Part shown: one piece after another, positions 11,770-24,670 of the stretch | How the letters are laid out: the number at the start of each line of letters is the position of its first letter | Numbering within the stretch: the stretch's first letter is position 1 | NCBI GenBank assembly: GCA_011503125.2 | Contig: WWBZ02000073.1 | Span: 3,286,001 to 3,350,000 of the forward strand | Length of the DNA stretch: 64,000 nucleotides | Direction: 5' to 3' | Origin: Botryosphaeria dothidea | Taxonomy: Eukaryota; Ascomycota; Dothideomycetes; Botryosphaeriales; Botryosphaeriaceae | Notes under the pieces: model-generated | The model's database searches: none | Told to the model about the DNA's origin: nothing | Seen by the model: only the letters and a program-made list of their open reading frames with translations | Made by a program: the position numbers and the translations under genes

Positions 11770-14284
11770 TTAAATATCTAGTTAGGATTTCTCTATCTTC
11801 TATTTAGGTTAGTACCTAATAGCGTATTTAGTATAAGGTTTTATAGTAAGATAGCTAGCCTTAAAGTACTAAGGCTTATAAAACTTAACTAACCGCTTAT
11901 TCTAGTCGATATACGGGTTATAAGTACGTAACTATTCGTCTCTAAGAATTAGTAGATAGTCTTCTAGGTTAATAATATAGTAGAGAAGTTATTTCTTATA
12001 AGAACTAATATTAATATCGACTAGGGAGGTATAGATAATATATTAGAAGAATATTTCGTCTTCTAAAGTTATAGTAATCCGTTTAATAAGAGGGATCTTT
12101 ATTATCTTATACGCGCGAATAAAGGAGGTATTAATAAGCTTAGCTTGGCTTCTATTATCGATAAGAGAACGTATATTACTACTAGCTACTATAGTATATA
12201 TAATAAGGTAAGTTCCCTTAATTTTACACGCGCGATTATCTACTACGAAGTTTAATATTTTTATCTCTTTCTAACTACGACTAGCTAGCTACTCGTCTAG
12301 CTTCTTCTACTCTTATAGTCTTAGAAGGCGACTTACTCCTAGAACTAGGAGTTTTCCGACTCGCTATTAGAGTTAAGTTCCTTAATACTCTAGATATACG
12401 CGAACCTAGCGCGGTTATTATTAAAATAGTAGGTATTAGATATAAAGTAGCCTAAGCCTCTATAGCTACGGCAGCGTCTCTACCTTATTATTACGAGGCG
12501 TTTCTCGTCTAATAGCTTTAAGGGTTTTAGCTTAGGCTTATACTATAGTTTAACCTAGTCTCTTAGTTTAGTAGTAGTAGGTATACGGTTCTATTAGCTA
12601 TCTTAGTCTATATTACCGCTTCTAGTTCTATCCTAGCGGCTAAGATTATCTTAAGTAGGTTTCTAATTATAGATAGGCTTAGTACGATCTCTTTTAGGAT
12701 TATTACTATTATTTATTCTTTTATTAGAACGGATATTTATAGACTTAATCTCTTAACGACGATATTCGGCCTTACGAAGAGTTTCGAGTAGCTATTCGAG
12801 AGAGATAAAGGTAAGAGTAGCTACTAAGAGGGCTAAGCTAATAGAAATACTATTCTATATTTTATCGATCTTTTCTTCTTTAGTTAGATTAGTAAGAAAC
12901 TAGAGTATATATAGGCGGACGTAGTAGGAGTCTACCGTCTCTTTTTCGCTTTATCTAGTAAGAATAAGGTTATTAGTAGCTTTTTTCTTTGCGATATCTA
13001 TTCTATATATCTTTCCTAGCTTTTCTAAGAAATCTAGGGCTATCTAGTAGCTACTAATATACGGGCGTATTATAGTAGTAATTAAATTAGTAAGGCGAGA
13101 GTAGATATAGCGAATTATTAGCTTCTAATTTTTTTTAAAGAAGTCCTCTTCGACTTTAAGCTTAAAAATTATATTATTCTTAAAGTTAACGAAAGTATAG
13201 ATATTAGTAGAGATAAGCTTATTAATATCTCCTATAAGTATCTTACGTAAGCTCTAATAAGGAAGGGTTCGCTATAAGATAATAGTTTTCTTTCTTAGTT
13301 AACGTTCCTAGTTAAGGCTACGAATATTAGTACTAGAGAGAGTATCTTCGTAATAGTTAGCGATATTCTTAGTTAAAAGGTTATTTTCTTAGATAAGCCG
13401 GCTAATTTTATCGTTGCTTTCCTTAATAACTCTATTAGATCTAGCGATTATCTTCTTATAGGTCTATTTAAGTCTTTTATACTTATCCTAAAGAGAGACG
13501 TAAGCTATATACTTTTTACTAGTCGCTATTTAAATAATTTAGAGGACGTAGTAGAATTTAGTACGCTAGTTTATTATTACTATAGTATACTAGTTATAGA
13601 AGGTATATTCGTTAGGCTAGCGAATAGAGTCGAGTCCGTAGTTACTTAGTATTCCGGGGTTAATAGTAAGGTTAAGATCCGTAGCTAATAAATATATAAG
13701 TTCTTCGGATTCTAGGTTTCTACGTAAGATAGTACGACGTAAGGTAGAACCGGCGGCTTAACTTTACTAGTCTAAGGCATTAGAAAAGCCCTAAAATAGG
13801 ATAGTACTACTTATAAACTCGTTAAGATTCTAGCTAGGTTTTCTAACTATATTACTAAATAATTCTTCTTTATTATCGCTTAGGTAAATAGAAGTAGTAC
13901 TAGCGATACTACTAGTACGGCTACGGATATAGCTTATAGAGAATAGGCTTTATTACGCTATAATCTTCGCTAATTATTCTAGTTTTTAGAGTAGTTTAAC
14001 TCGTGTTTCGGGTAAAACTCTAAAGAGATTAGTACGGGATTAACGAGGATCTTCGTATCTTATTAAAGAAGATAGATTTCCTATAATTATACTATTATTT
14101 CTCTAATAGTATAGGTTTTAATATTTCTAGGTTACTTATCGTAGAGTATCGGTATTATTAAGTTCTAGTTATAGGTTATTAGTATTATTAGGTTCTAGTT
14201 ATAGATTATCGAGTTTAGGTTCTAGTTAATAGTACGAGTATCGGGTTATTAAGTTTAGGTTTCTTATTAGTAGTATATAGATTA

Positions 14285-14516
14285 TATAAGGTAGCAAAGC
14301 CGAAATAATAGTATTACTTTTAACTAAAAATCTATATATAAGAAGAAAGAAAAGAGAGTCTAGAAAGAGAGGGCGAAGGATAAATATACCTAGTCGCTTA
14401 GCGCTAGGCCCGTGCCCTAGTATCTAACCGAGTTATCCTTAGTAAAGCTAGGGCCTCTAGTTACTATTAAGTATCTACCTAGTTATCTAAGATAGTAGCG
14501 CTTAAGGAGCCTAATA
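14285..14516 (-). repeat. Gypsy LTR (5' LTR)
   Basis: Direct repeat of 2,975-3,206, same length and same TATAAGG...CCTAATA ends, followed by the TCGAA target duplication at 14,517-14,521. Confidence 0.88.
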
Positions 14517-15652
14517 TCGAAACTATTCTATATCTTTCTATAATAACTTACTAGATTCGTTAAACGTAGCGTCTCGTACGCGTATAATCCGGTTACTTAG
14601 TAAATACTAGATACGGTAAATATTAGTAGAGTCGTAACTAATAAGGTAACCGATAAGAATACGTTTCTCTAATTTATAGCTACGTAGAATCGTCTTTAGT
14701 AGTAAGTAGATTTTATAGCCGTATATATATAAGTACGTAATATTCGGCTACTTACTATAGACTATCTTAAATAGAGTTTTCTACTAATAACGCTTTATTA
14801 GAGTCCGATTATAAAGGTAAATAGCTACTTTTACGATCTCTAGCTAAAGTCCCTCTAGTAAGTTAGTACTAACTCGAAGTATACGAGCTTTTAGAATAAT
14901 CGTATATCTAAATCTTTTCGATAATCCGTTTTATTACGGCGTATAGAGAGCTAATACCTTATAAGTAATTTTCTAATACTTAAATTACTACTTAAGCTCG
15001 TATAATAGCGAAGTCTCTCTATCTAATCGAAAAAATACGACTATTCTTTTAAATCTCGTCTTAATTATTTAGATAACGTTAAGAATAATCTTATTATACT
15101 AATCCTTAGATAAATACGTTTTAAAGAAAGTAAACTTTATTAATATATACTTAATATATATAAGCTATTAGTATTCGTTATTAGCTTAAATTAGCTAGAC
15201 TAAATTAAATAAGATACGAAAGAAGGGTTTCTCGAATAACTCTTTATACTATAAGAACTAAGAGATTTATTAATAAGCTTTAGTGCGTACGTAAATATTA
15301 TAGTACTAAGGAAGTTATTTCTTAGTAAATACTATATCTTAAGTTACCTTTAGAATCGCCTTAATAACGGCTTAGTTTATATAAGTAAAGATCTTATACT
15401 ATTACGTAGCTAGTAGTAATTAAATAACGAGGTATAAGTTAATCTTAGATATCTCTACTACTTTATTATACTCTATAAAGAAGTAGTTTTATTCGAAGGT
15501 TAACTAGCTAATAATAAAGTTCTCTTTATAGAGATATATACGGCTAGTATCTATCTCTATACTCTTTTCTCTTACCTTTATAATTAATACGAGGTTTATT
15601 ATAAACGATAAGATATAAGTAACGTCTAGAAGCGTAATAACGCGAGGTCCCT

Positions 15653-15666
15653 TATCGTTATATATA
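15653..15666. repeat. SINE target-site duplication (left)
   Basis: TATCGTTATATATA at the tail end of the SINE, repeated exactly at 16,283-16,296. Confidence 0.85.
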
Positions 15667-16282
15667 GATAGATAGATAGATAAATTTAATTTTTAAGCTA
15701 ATTTAGCTCCCCGAAGGGTCTATATAGCTATAGCTATCTATAAGGATATATAGAAGGGGAAACCGTAGCTACTTTCTTAGGATAGCCCGGGTAAAAACCT
15801 TCTCTATTTATAATAGTAGTATCCGTAGATACTCTATTTAGTATAGTTTTTCTATATACTAGTAGCGGTATCTAAAGTAGGAAGAGTAGCTAAGAGAGAG
15901 AAACTATAGAGAGAGGTAACTATAAATCTTAAGACTAAGCCGTAAGAAGTTCCGGCTTATCTATTTATAAGCGCTAGTAAAGCGCTCTTAAAATTTATTT
16001 TTAGAAGCGCCTAGCTGGCTCTTCTCCTCCTTATTACCGCTAGAGAGAACGCGGGTACGTATACTTTTATAGTAGGACGTATATACTACTTATAGCCCAC
16101 TCTAACTACCTATAGATTTTCCCCCTTATTACCGCTAGAGAGAACGCGGGTACGTATACTTTTAACGTAGGACGTATATACTACGAGTAGGTAAGCGGTC
16201 TAAGATTCGAACTTAGAATCTATACTATTCTAAAAAGGCTAGGTTACCGTAGAAGTATACCCTACTAGTATACTACCCCGCC
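15667..16282 (-). mobile_element. tRNA-derived SINE with a LINE-like 3' tail
   Basis: This 616-bp element is bounded by a 14-bp target duplication. Read on the minus strand it starts with a tRNA-like head. An A-box-like TAGTATACTAG lies near the start, and AGTTCGAATCT, a pol III B box with RIP-type changes at both ends (plus-strand 16,203-16,213), lies about 70 bases in. The middle holds an imperfect direct repeat of about 54 bp. The last roughly 130 bases resemble the LINE copies' 3' end (a GTTTTCCCC-like block, TATAGATAGCTA, TATAGACCC, GGGAGCTA and AAATTTATCTATCTATC). There is no coding capacity. A shared tail suggests mobilisation by the LINE's reverse transcriptase; that is inference. Confidence 0.82.
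16037..16180. repeat. Internal tandem duplication in the SINE (about 54-bp unit, about 89-bp period)
   Basis: The block starting TTATTACCGCTAGAGAGAAC and running through GGACGTATATACTAC occurs twice, at about 16,037 and 16,126, separated by a short unique spacer. Confidence 0.75.
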
Positions 16283-16296
16283 TATCGTTATATATA
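16283..16296. repeat. SINE target-site duplication (right)
   Basis: Exact repeat of 15,653-15,666, adjacent to the tRNA-like 5' end. Confidence 0.85.
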
Positions 16297-17340
16297 TTAA
16301 CCGTAACTTCTCTAAACGATTCGATTAGAATCTAACTATCGCCTATAGTAATAACGTTATTTAGATCTACGTTATATATCTTTTTAAAACGGTTCTTTAT
16401 AAACTTATTATAAATATAATATATAGATCTAGTATTAGTAATCTAGAAGAGATTAAGCGTTATTAGACGAGAGAGACGTCGCGTGCTAAAAGCGCTTATA
16501 ACGACTACTAGAAATAAGATTATATCGGAGTCCTAATTATTTTAAGTTAATATATTTATTTTACTTTCCGCTTACTTATTAGATTACTTATCGGATTTCT
16601 TCTTATTATTCTTCTTACTCTTATTTCTCTTAATAGATTACTTTATCTACTTCTTTATAGTTAAATCCGTAAGTATCTTATTAACCTTAGTTTATCGCTT
16701 CTTATTCGATTTCTAGTTCTTAGGCCTTATAGCTAGATTAAGATAGTAATACTTATACTAAGTATACTATAGACCGTAAATATATACTAATCTTTCTTAC
16801 TACTAGTTTTAAAGTATTACTATAAAGACTACTTAAGTAACCTTCGGATTCTTAGCTAGTTCTTAGCGATAGTAGTTCCGGTAGTCGATAATAAGCTCTT
16901 AAAGTAACTTATTAAGTTTACCGTTTTAAAGCTTAATCTTACGGTTAGCTATCTATTATACGTTATAAGACGTAAGTATCTTAAGAAAATTCTTTTTTCC
17001 TCGATCGCCTAAGACGTTAGAAAGGCTAAAAGACTTAGCTTTAAATATAGTCTCTTTCTATTACGTAAGCTATTTCTTAAGATTCTAGCTACTAGATAAT
17101 TTCTTAAGCTATCTAAGATAATTAATAATAAAATCTTCTTATATCTAAGAGGTCGGTTAAAGGCGAGCCTTAAGTACGTATAGCTATAAATAGAAATACG
17201 AGTTCTCTTTTAGCTTAAGGAGAATCGATAGTAACGATTAGCTAACCGAATTCTTAATAACTAATAAGAGGTTATTAATCTTTTTTATACGCTTCTCGTA
17301 CTACTTAAGATCTTTCTTATAGTCCTTTCTCTTTATCTTA

Positions 17341-19206
17341 TAACGTAGTTTATTAGTAAGCCGCGTATATTAGCGACCCGCGTACTTTTTCTTAGCGTAA
17401 CTACTCTTTACCCGAATTACGCAGCTAATATCTCTTAAATTAATTAAAATTAGTCGGAACTATAAATACCGGATATTACTTCTTCGACCTAGTATATTCG
17501 TATATTATATTCGGGCTCGCCGTAGGTGCCGTATCGCCGTATAGTCGCCGGCCTCCCTCCGCCGCCATCCCGATTTTCGCGCCTATCGCACGCTACCTAT
17601 TCCTTACTATCTCTTTAAGCTAAAATATCTCGTATATCTTTAGTAGTTAATATACCTTCTTTACGAATACGTGTTTTCTTAGCCCTCCGGCGCTTACTAA
17701 GTGCCTTATTTACTTTTTAAAGCGCGCGGTTCTCCTTAGTTAAAAGGGTTACCGTATAGGCTATTCTCTCTAAACCCTTTACTATTTACTTAATAGCGGA
17801 AAAAATAGGCGTCGAGGAGCTTTCTTAATAACTATTAATCCGAGATATAACTAACTTAGATTGCGAAATAGCCTCGGTCGGGTTATATAGCGTCTAGAAG
17901 ACCTAAAGGTCGGCGTTAGCGTTAGGGGTACGCGCGGGTATTAGCGTCCGTAATTTAATATCTAACTTAGAAATAACGGCTTACGGATTAAATAGAATAA
18001 GTCTAGCGCCCCGAAAAGCGCCGGTAATATTTTTCTTAGTTATTATAGTATTATATACTACGCGAAATACTAAGAAGAACTCGACCTTAGTAATATAGTT
18101 AATATACGCGCGGATAAATAGCCCGATTTCCTTTCCGTATACCCTTTTTAACGCGCTAAAGAAGTCGACGTTAAGCGGTTAGATTAAGTAGAACGAATAG
18201 AGAGGCAGGTAGATAGTAATAATGTTATATATCTTATAGAATTCCTCGAATTCGACTAATTAGTAGCTCTCGTGCCTATCGAGTACTAGTATCCGGTAAC
18301 TACTCTTTATACGCGCCGTAGTATACTTCTCGAAGTGCTTAATCTAATCTAGGCCTATATCGTTATTAGTCTACCCGTTAGAGGTCGGTTTAACCGGCTA
18401 GAAGTCGGAAAGACCGCCCTCGGTATACTAGTTAGCGAGGTAGTACCGGCCTTAAACTAGTAAAAACGGGGGGACGTTAAAGCCGTTACCGCTAACATAG
18501 ATAATCGCGGTCGCCTATTCTCGATTACTAGGCTAAATTACCTTGCCTTTTCTACGTCGATTAGCCCGGGTAATAACTATAGTAGAGTAGACTATACCTA
18601 TTATAAAGCTAGTCTCGTCGAAGTTATATAAATCGTAGTTCTAGATGCCGTATTTAGCCCGTATATTCGAGAATAGAGCGAACTATTCGCTTATAAGCTA
18701 AGGATCTTCGTAAAGGACTCGCTAGAAGTCGTAGGCGCGAGAAAAACGCGTGCGCAGCTCTTCTCGTCGCTTAATAAAGCGGTTTAGCCAGAGCTTTCCG
18801 ACGCGTCGCGCGCCCCGCGACGCGAGAATATAGTCCGCTATTACGCGCACGTCTTCGATCGAGGGTAGGAATCCTCGTAAATCTAAGTCTAAGATATATT
18901 AGACGATTATATCCTCCTCGATCTCGGCTAAATTCTAAGTAGCGGGCCGGGAATCGGCTTTAGGGGTTTTGCCGTTTATTCTATCGCGGAGTATTAATTC
19001 GGGCACGTTATAGATCTTTACCGCGGCGCGGCGGCTTAATTTTCGAGAGATTCGAATAGCTTCGATAGCTAAGATAATTCGTACTTCGGTTATTTAAATT
19101 CGTATACTTAGCTATAGAGAAAACGCGTATAGAAGACGAAGAGTAGTTGCGCTAAGGAAAAGTACGCGGGTCGCTAATATACGCGGCTCGCTAATAAACT
19201 ACGTTA
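17341..19206 (-). mobile_element. Fot1/pogo-type DNA transposon (Tc1-mariner superfamily), RIP-dead
   Basis: Terminal inverted repeats of about 66 bp bound this 1.87-kb element: TAACGTAGTTTATTAG at 17,341 and its complement ending at 19,206. TA at both outer ends fits the TA target preference. The minus-strand translation is a DDE_1 transposase: FDET (first catalytic Asp) near 18,610, WTNNDIG and LVLDRHES (second Asp) near 18,260, then IYLPLYSFYLI.PLNVDFF near 18,200. The CENP-B/HTH part would lie toward 19,100. Stops throughout. It interrupts the copia gag region, whose translation resumes on both sides. Confidence 0.88.
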
Positions 19207-19496
19207 TCGATTCTATATATAATTATTTTTATCGTCTAAGAATTCTAGTTCGGAAGGTCTCGTAGATTTAGTTAGTTACTTCGGTTTCTCCGGTTTCGAT
19301 AGGTCGATATAGGCGAAGATCTAAGCCTTTTTTACTCTTAATTAGATAATAAAATACTACTCGTTCTAGTCGTCCGACGACTTTAGAATAACGATTAGTT
19401 TAGAAGACGTTATAGCTACTAATTTACTAGTAACTAGTAACTAATAGTAGATAACGGTTATCGTTATAGTAGGACTAGTTAGCGTTTTCTTTATAA

Positions 19497-19510
19497 CTAT
19501 ATTCTTATTT
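19497..19510. repeat. LINE copy 2 target-site duplication (left)
   Basis: CTATATTCTTATTT before the LINE 5' end recurs at 24,657-24,670 after its tail. Confidence 0.8.
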
Positions 19511-22500
19511 AAAAAAAATATAACTATACTAAAAAATCGACCCTAAGCTACGGCGCCGGGAGAGGGCCCTAAGGACTCTCCTAGGCTTCGCGAGTCCTAA
19601 AATAGTACTTAAGACAACTATAGCTATAAAGTAGTTAATATAGAGGATATAGGAAGAGGCGAATAGCCTCTCCTAGTAACTACCTCTACCTAGCCCTAAT
19701 ATACCCCTAAGAAACCGTAGAGTACTTAGTATAGCGTAGAATACGTTAAGAGAGCCTTAAAAATAGTAGATACCCTTCTCTAAGCCCTATAAATATCCGC
19801 TAGCCTCTCTTTAGTCCTCTCTAGCTAGGTAAAAAATTTTCTCGATATTACTAAGATAATCTTCTAGGATTATATTACTATCTACTAGAAGGTAACTACT
19901 AAGGAGCTAGGCCTTAAGAATATCCTTAAAGAGGTCTAATAGGTCTAAAAGATAGTTAACCGTATCTAGGCTACCTCTATATCTATACCTAATACTCGTA
20001 GCTAGATATAAATTATAGCCTAAGCAGCCCCGAAGCCCTCTACCCCCTTAGCTACTACTAAACTTACCCTCTACTTTCTAGAGATAGTAAATAGATAAGA
20101 AATAGCTAAGCTCTTAAATAAGGTAATTATTAGAAAGATCTAGATAGGAAAAAGCTAGGCGTATAAGAAAGTACTTACTACTAAGAAGCTCCCTAGTAGA
20201 GACGTTAGAATCTTTATACCGGATAAAGTAACTAGAATAGTCCTTCTCTAGAACTAGGAATAGACTATAGAACTAGGAAAAGAAGTTAGGCCTAACTAGT
20301 AGCTATACTTAGTGCTAGTATATAACGTTCCTCGAGAAAGAATCGATACTATAGACTCCTAAGCTATCTAAACTATCTAGGAGTAGAATCTATCTCTATA
20401 CCTAGAACTACGTATTAGTAAGCTAGCCTAGCTAAAGAGGAAGCTCCTAGAGGAGAAAACTTACTCGGCTATTATCCTTAGTACTATAAACCCCGAAACC
20501 GCTAACTAAATTATTAATAAGAGGCTTATTATTAACTTTACTATCTATATAGCGTAGTACTATAACGCAGCCTTTATAGTAACCTAATATTTTAAGTACT
20601 AGGCCTATAGTTATATTACTAACTATTATAAAAAGGAGGAAAAGTACGGATAGTATAGTAAGGTATATAATACTAGGGACTACCCTAAGAAAAGTATATA
20701 GTGCGTAAACTACTCTTAAAGATATATAGCCTAGAGTAACTCCTACCTAGTACGTAGAGCCTACTATACTAAGGCCGCCTAGGCCCGCCTAGTAGTACTA
20801 GAAAGGTACCGGAAAGGACCCCTAATAACTAAAATATAGCCTTAAACTAACTAGTTAACCGTTAGACTAAGGAAGAGAATTAGGAAGGAGGAGCCGGTTA
20901 AGAGGGAACTAGGCAGGCTAAGAGACCTAAGCCGCCCCCCGCCTCCTAACTAAATAAGGTTTACCGGACTTAATAGCTTATAACACGCCTTAGAGGAGCC
21001 CGCGGGAACTCCCTCCTTATAGCCTATACTACTAGCCCCCTCGTAGCCGGACCTAGAGATAGAAGGAAGTTAATATTAAATATAGGCTCTCTCTCTATTA
21101 TATAGTATAACGCCTATAAGAGTAAGGATAGGATAATACTCCCGCTCTTTAAGGAAGTAGACCTAAAGATCTACTATATCCTAGCTATCTAGGAACCTTA
21201 GAGAAACCCGAGGGTTAAGATAATAGTAAGATATCCTACCTACTATATAGTTTTTCCCTAGGAGGGAGTAGTAAGAACCTACTTCTTTATAAGTAAGGCT
21301 ATTAGCTCCGACTCCTAGCAAGTAATAGTCTATTTACTAGATCTTATTATACTATTCCTTATTACTAGGATATATATAATCTATATCTATAACTACTATA
21401 ATCCCCCGCTAGCCTCTTATACTAGTATAGCGCTAGAAACCCTATCTCTTCTACCGGAAGTTCTTAGAAAACTAGGGGAGTATATTCTCCTAGGGAACTT
21501 TAACCTCTACTATCCTATCTAAGAAGGTATAATCTTCCTAATATACTATATTCTAGCGGATAACCTAATTAAGATAGCTACTATAGCTAATCTTAACCTA
21601 GCCTTTCTAAGAGATACTATTACTAGACGAGATAGTAGTAGCGAGAGTACTCTAGACCTTATCTTTATATTACGATAGTTAGAGAAGAGAATCCTTAGCT
21701 ATAGAGTTAGCTAGGAGCTCGAATTATCCTCTAACTACCTACCTATCCTTACTATACTTAATTTTTCTCCTACCTCCGTAGAACTACGCCCTCTAAGGCT
21801 CTAGTAGAAGAAAGTAGACTAGAAGAGAACTAATAATATACTCTAATTAAAGCTCGAACACCTTAAAGCAGCCCCTCTTAATACTAAAGTAGATTTAGAT
21901 TACTTTACTATACTACTCTAGGAGGCTATCTAAAGGATAATCTAGGAGACTATTCTAGTAGCGAGACCCTCGCCCTAGGCCTCTATATAATAGATAAAGA
22001 AGTATTCGGATTTAGTATACTAGACTAGAGTAGCTAGAAGAAAGTAGACGGCTATAGGAAGGGAGGAGAACTAGATAGTATACTAAACTATTACTAATAG
22101 TAAGAAGAGGTAGATTAGAAGAGATAGAATAAAAGTATAGCGTAGAATAGTAGCTAAGATTACTTCGGACCTATCTATACTCTAGAAGCTCTTAAAGTAG
22201 GTAAGAATAAGGGTACTAGAACCTCTAGCCCTATCTTAGTTCCTACCCCTCTAGGAAGTAGATAAATAACTATATTACGACAACTAGTCTAAGGCAGAAA
22301 TCCTTACTAACTAGTTCTTTCTACCTTCTAGGGCTACCGACCTCTTAGATCTAGATAGATATATATACCTAGTATTAGTAGAGATTCCCTAAGACCTTAC
22401 TAAAGAGTAGGTCCTCTATACTATTAAGAAGCTTTCTCTAGATAAGGTACTAGGCTTAGATAAGATTACTAATAGGTTCCTAAAGTAATACGCTAAGATA

Positions 22501-24656
22501 CTAAGGGGACCCCTTACTAGGCTCTTCTAGAGATACCTCGTACTTAGATACTACCCTAGGTAGTTTAAAAGCTCTATTACCGTAGTCCTTAGAAAACTAT
22601 AAAGAAACGACTATACTAAAGCTAAGTTATTTAGGCCGATTACTTTACTTAATACGCTAGGGAAGCTACTTAAGAGGATTATAGTAGATAAAATCTCCTA
22701 GGCTACTAAAGTATACGGCCTACTCCCTAATATATAGATAGGAGCTAGGAGAAATAGATCCGTAGTAGTAGCTCTTAACCTACTTATAGAATAGATCTAT
22801 ACTATTTAGGTATAAGACCTAGGGCTAGTAGCTTTAGTCCTTAGCCTAGATATCTCGGGAGTATATAACTACGTATCTTATAGAAGGCTTCTCTATAATA
22901 TAAGAATAGTAAAACTCCTAGAATAGGTAGAAAGATTTACCCGATTCTTTCTATAGGACCGTACTACTTAGCTATCCTTCGAAGACTTTACTAGTCTACT
23001 AATCTAGACCTTAACCGGGATTCCCTAGGAATTCTTACTATCGCCGATACTCTATCTATTCTTTACTTCTAATCTACTTATATAGCTACGTAGGGGTAAT
23101 ATCTTCCCCCTTAGATTCGTCGATAATACTAATATCCTAACCTTTAGTAGATCTATAGAATAGAACTATAGGATACTAGAGAGAGTATATTAAATTTGCG
23201 AGTACTAGGCAGCTACCTACGGGTTAGCTTTCTCGCCCGATAAGTATTATCTTATTTATTTTATAAGGAAACTAAGGAGATTTAATATAGTAGTAGGAAT
23301 CCGTATTCCTAGATTTACTAGATGCCTAGAGTCTATAATTAAGATTCTAGGAGTCTACGTAGATAATAAGCTTAGATAGGGACCCTATATTAGAGAAATA
23401 GGAGCTAAGGCAATTAAATAGTATATATCTCTCTCTAGACTCGCGGCGTCTATCTAGGGAGCCTTATTTACTAAAGCCCGTTATATCTATACGGCCGTAG
23501 TAAGGCTAGTTCTTACCTACGGCTATAGAGTATAGTATACCCTAGAGGGAATCCTAGGGTAGAGAAAAATAACTATCTAGCTACTAAAGAAGATCTAAAA
23601 CTAGTGCCTACGCACTATCTTAGGGGCGTATAAGTTAACTAGTATATAAACCTTAGAGTATAAGATAGGGATTCCCCTACTCTTACTATATCTAGACGAA
23701 CTAGTACTAGCCTAGGCTATTAGAGCTAGAAATAGCCTAGTCGCGATAGTAGTAGAGGAAACTTACTAGAGTATTAAATAGATAGCTCGGGCTACTCTAA
23801 GTACTAGAGGCGCTACTAGCCCTACTAGAAGAACCCTACTTAGAAAAAAGGCAAACTCACTCCTTAACTACTACCCCTCTACCTACTAGAGTCTCCCGGA
23901 GCGAACGAAGCTACGTATAATATATAGGAATAAGTAGAAGGAGAGATAGATAAAGTCTACTAGCTAGGGAAGATAAGATAAGCTAGTAGCCTAAAGTATA
24001 TAGTAGAACCTAAAAATTAGATAAATCTATAGCGAACTATCTAAGCCACAGAGTATACTCGCTACCCTACTACGTATAGAGTATATTAGACTAGAGAACT
24101 TCCTCTTAAGGCGTAAGGTGCTAGGGTACCCTAGTTCTACTTATCTATACGGCTAGTATAGATAAACCCTAAAGTATATCCTCCTCTTCTACCCCTACTT
24201 CTAATAGAATAGGGTATAGATACTCTAAAGGGCAGGGACTACGGACTACTACTCCCTCCTCTTAATAAAGAAGGGGATTAAAGTAGTAATAGACTAGTTC
24301 TTACGCCTAGGGCTGCTTAAGTAATTTAGCCTAGTAAGGAAACTAATATAGGAAGATAACTAGGAAGAGGAACTAGGAGGATAACTAGGACCACTAGAAC
24401 TACTAGAACCCGGATAACTACGAGAATAAGGACTAAAGAGATAGGTCTAGCAGGTAAATATAGGGCTACTATAGTAGCCGCTACTAGTAAGAAGGAAAAA
24501 TAAGAACTAGTATAGGATAGCATGCCTAGAGAGAGAGGAGGGGTTTTTACTAGGCGAAAAGGTTTTCCCCCTCGTATAAAATAACTATAGATAGCTAGCC
24601 CCGTATAGACCCGTAAGGGAGCTATATCGGGAAGAAATAAATTTATCTATCTATAT
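19511..24656 (+). mobile_element. Non-LTR retrotransposon (Tad1/jockey-like LINE), full-length copy 2
   Basis: A 5,146-bp plus-strand copy of the same LINE as 6,610-11,756, flanked by a 14-bp target duplication and ending in (TATC)n. ORF1 remnants with CCHC zinc knuckles lie near 20,580-20,720. An endonuclease stretch with GDFN-type sequence lies near 21,490. RT motifs lie at about 22,430-23,140, including TGIP.E.LLSPILYLFF and FVDNTNIL, and a C-terminal cysteine-rich end lies near 24,150. I see no RNase H domain. Nearly every CA and TG has been lost, so tens of in-frame TAG/TAA codons interrupt the frames. It lies in the 5' part of the minus-strand copia element. Confidence 0.92.
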
Positions 24657-24670
24657 CTATATTCTTATTT
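24657..24670. repeat. LINE copy 2 target-site duplication (right)
   Basis: CTATATTCTTATTT, matching 19,497-19,510. Confidence 0.8.

Larger units (their letters stand above)
2975..14516 (-). mobile_element. Ty3/gypsy LTR retrotransposon, complete but RIP-dead, with a nested LINE
   Basis: Two direct 232-bp LTRs (2,975-3,206 and 14,285-14,516) bound the element, flanked by TCGAA duplications. Transcription would run right to left. A purine-rich tract (minus strand AGAAGAGGAGAG) sits against the left (3') LTR, as expected for a polypurine tract. The pol translation on the minus strand is clear: RT with YLDNILIYSK near 5,850-5,880 (the second catalytic Asp reads Asn) and [11 protein letters not shown] near 5,600. 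Gag and protease lie at 11,770-14,284 and RT, RNase H and integrase at 3,207-6,596. A 5.1-kb LINE at 6,610-11,756 separates the halves. Without it the element is about 6.4 kb, a normal gypsy size. Stops occur throughout, so it cannot be active. Confidence 0.9.
14522..19496 (-). mobile_element. Ty1/copia element (minus): gag, protease and integrase region, multiply interrupted
   Basis: Minus-strand translation right to left shows copia Gag (EKAQIFAYIDLSKPEKPK-like text near 19,300), a Gag zinc-knuckle region near 16,750, protease remnants near 16,320-16,500 (RSIYYIYNKFIKNRF, then TIGDSQILIESFREVTV) and the integrase/RT linker near 14,560-14,690 (KLEKRILIGYLISYDSTNIY, RVRDATFNES). The order is that of a copia polyprotein. 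It is interrupted by a Fot1-like transposon in gag and a SINE between protease and integrase, and is cut off at 14,517 by the gypsy element. The RT start continues at 2,969. All frames are riddled with TAG/TAA. Its 5' region was probably further split by LINE copy 2. Confidence 0.8.

Noticed and set aside
16190..16282. Functional tRNA gene
   Set aside because: The A/B-box-like sequence does not close into a proper acceptor stem and is part of a SINE bounded by a target duplication.
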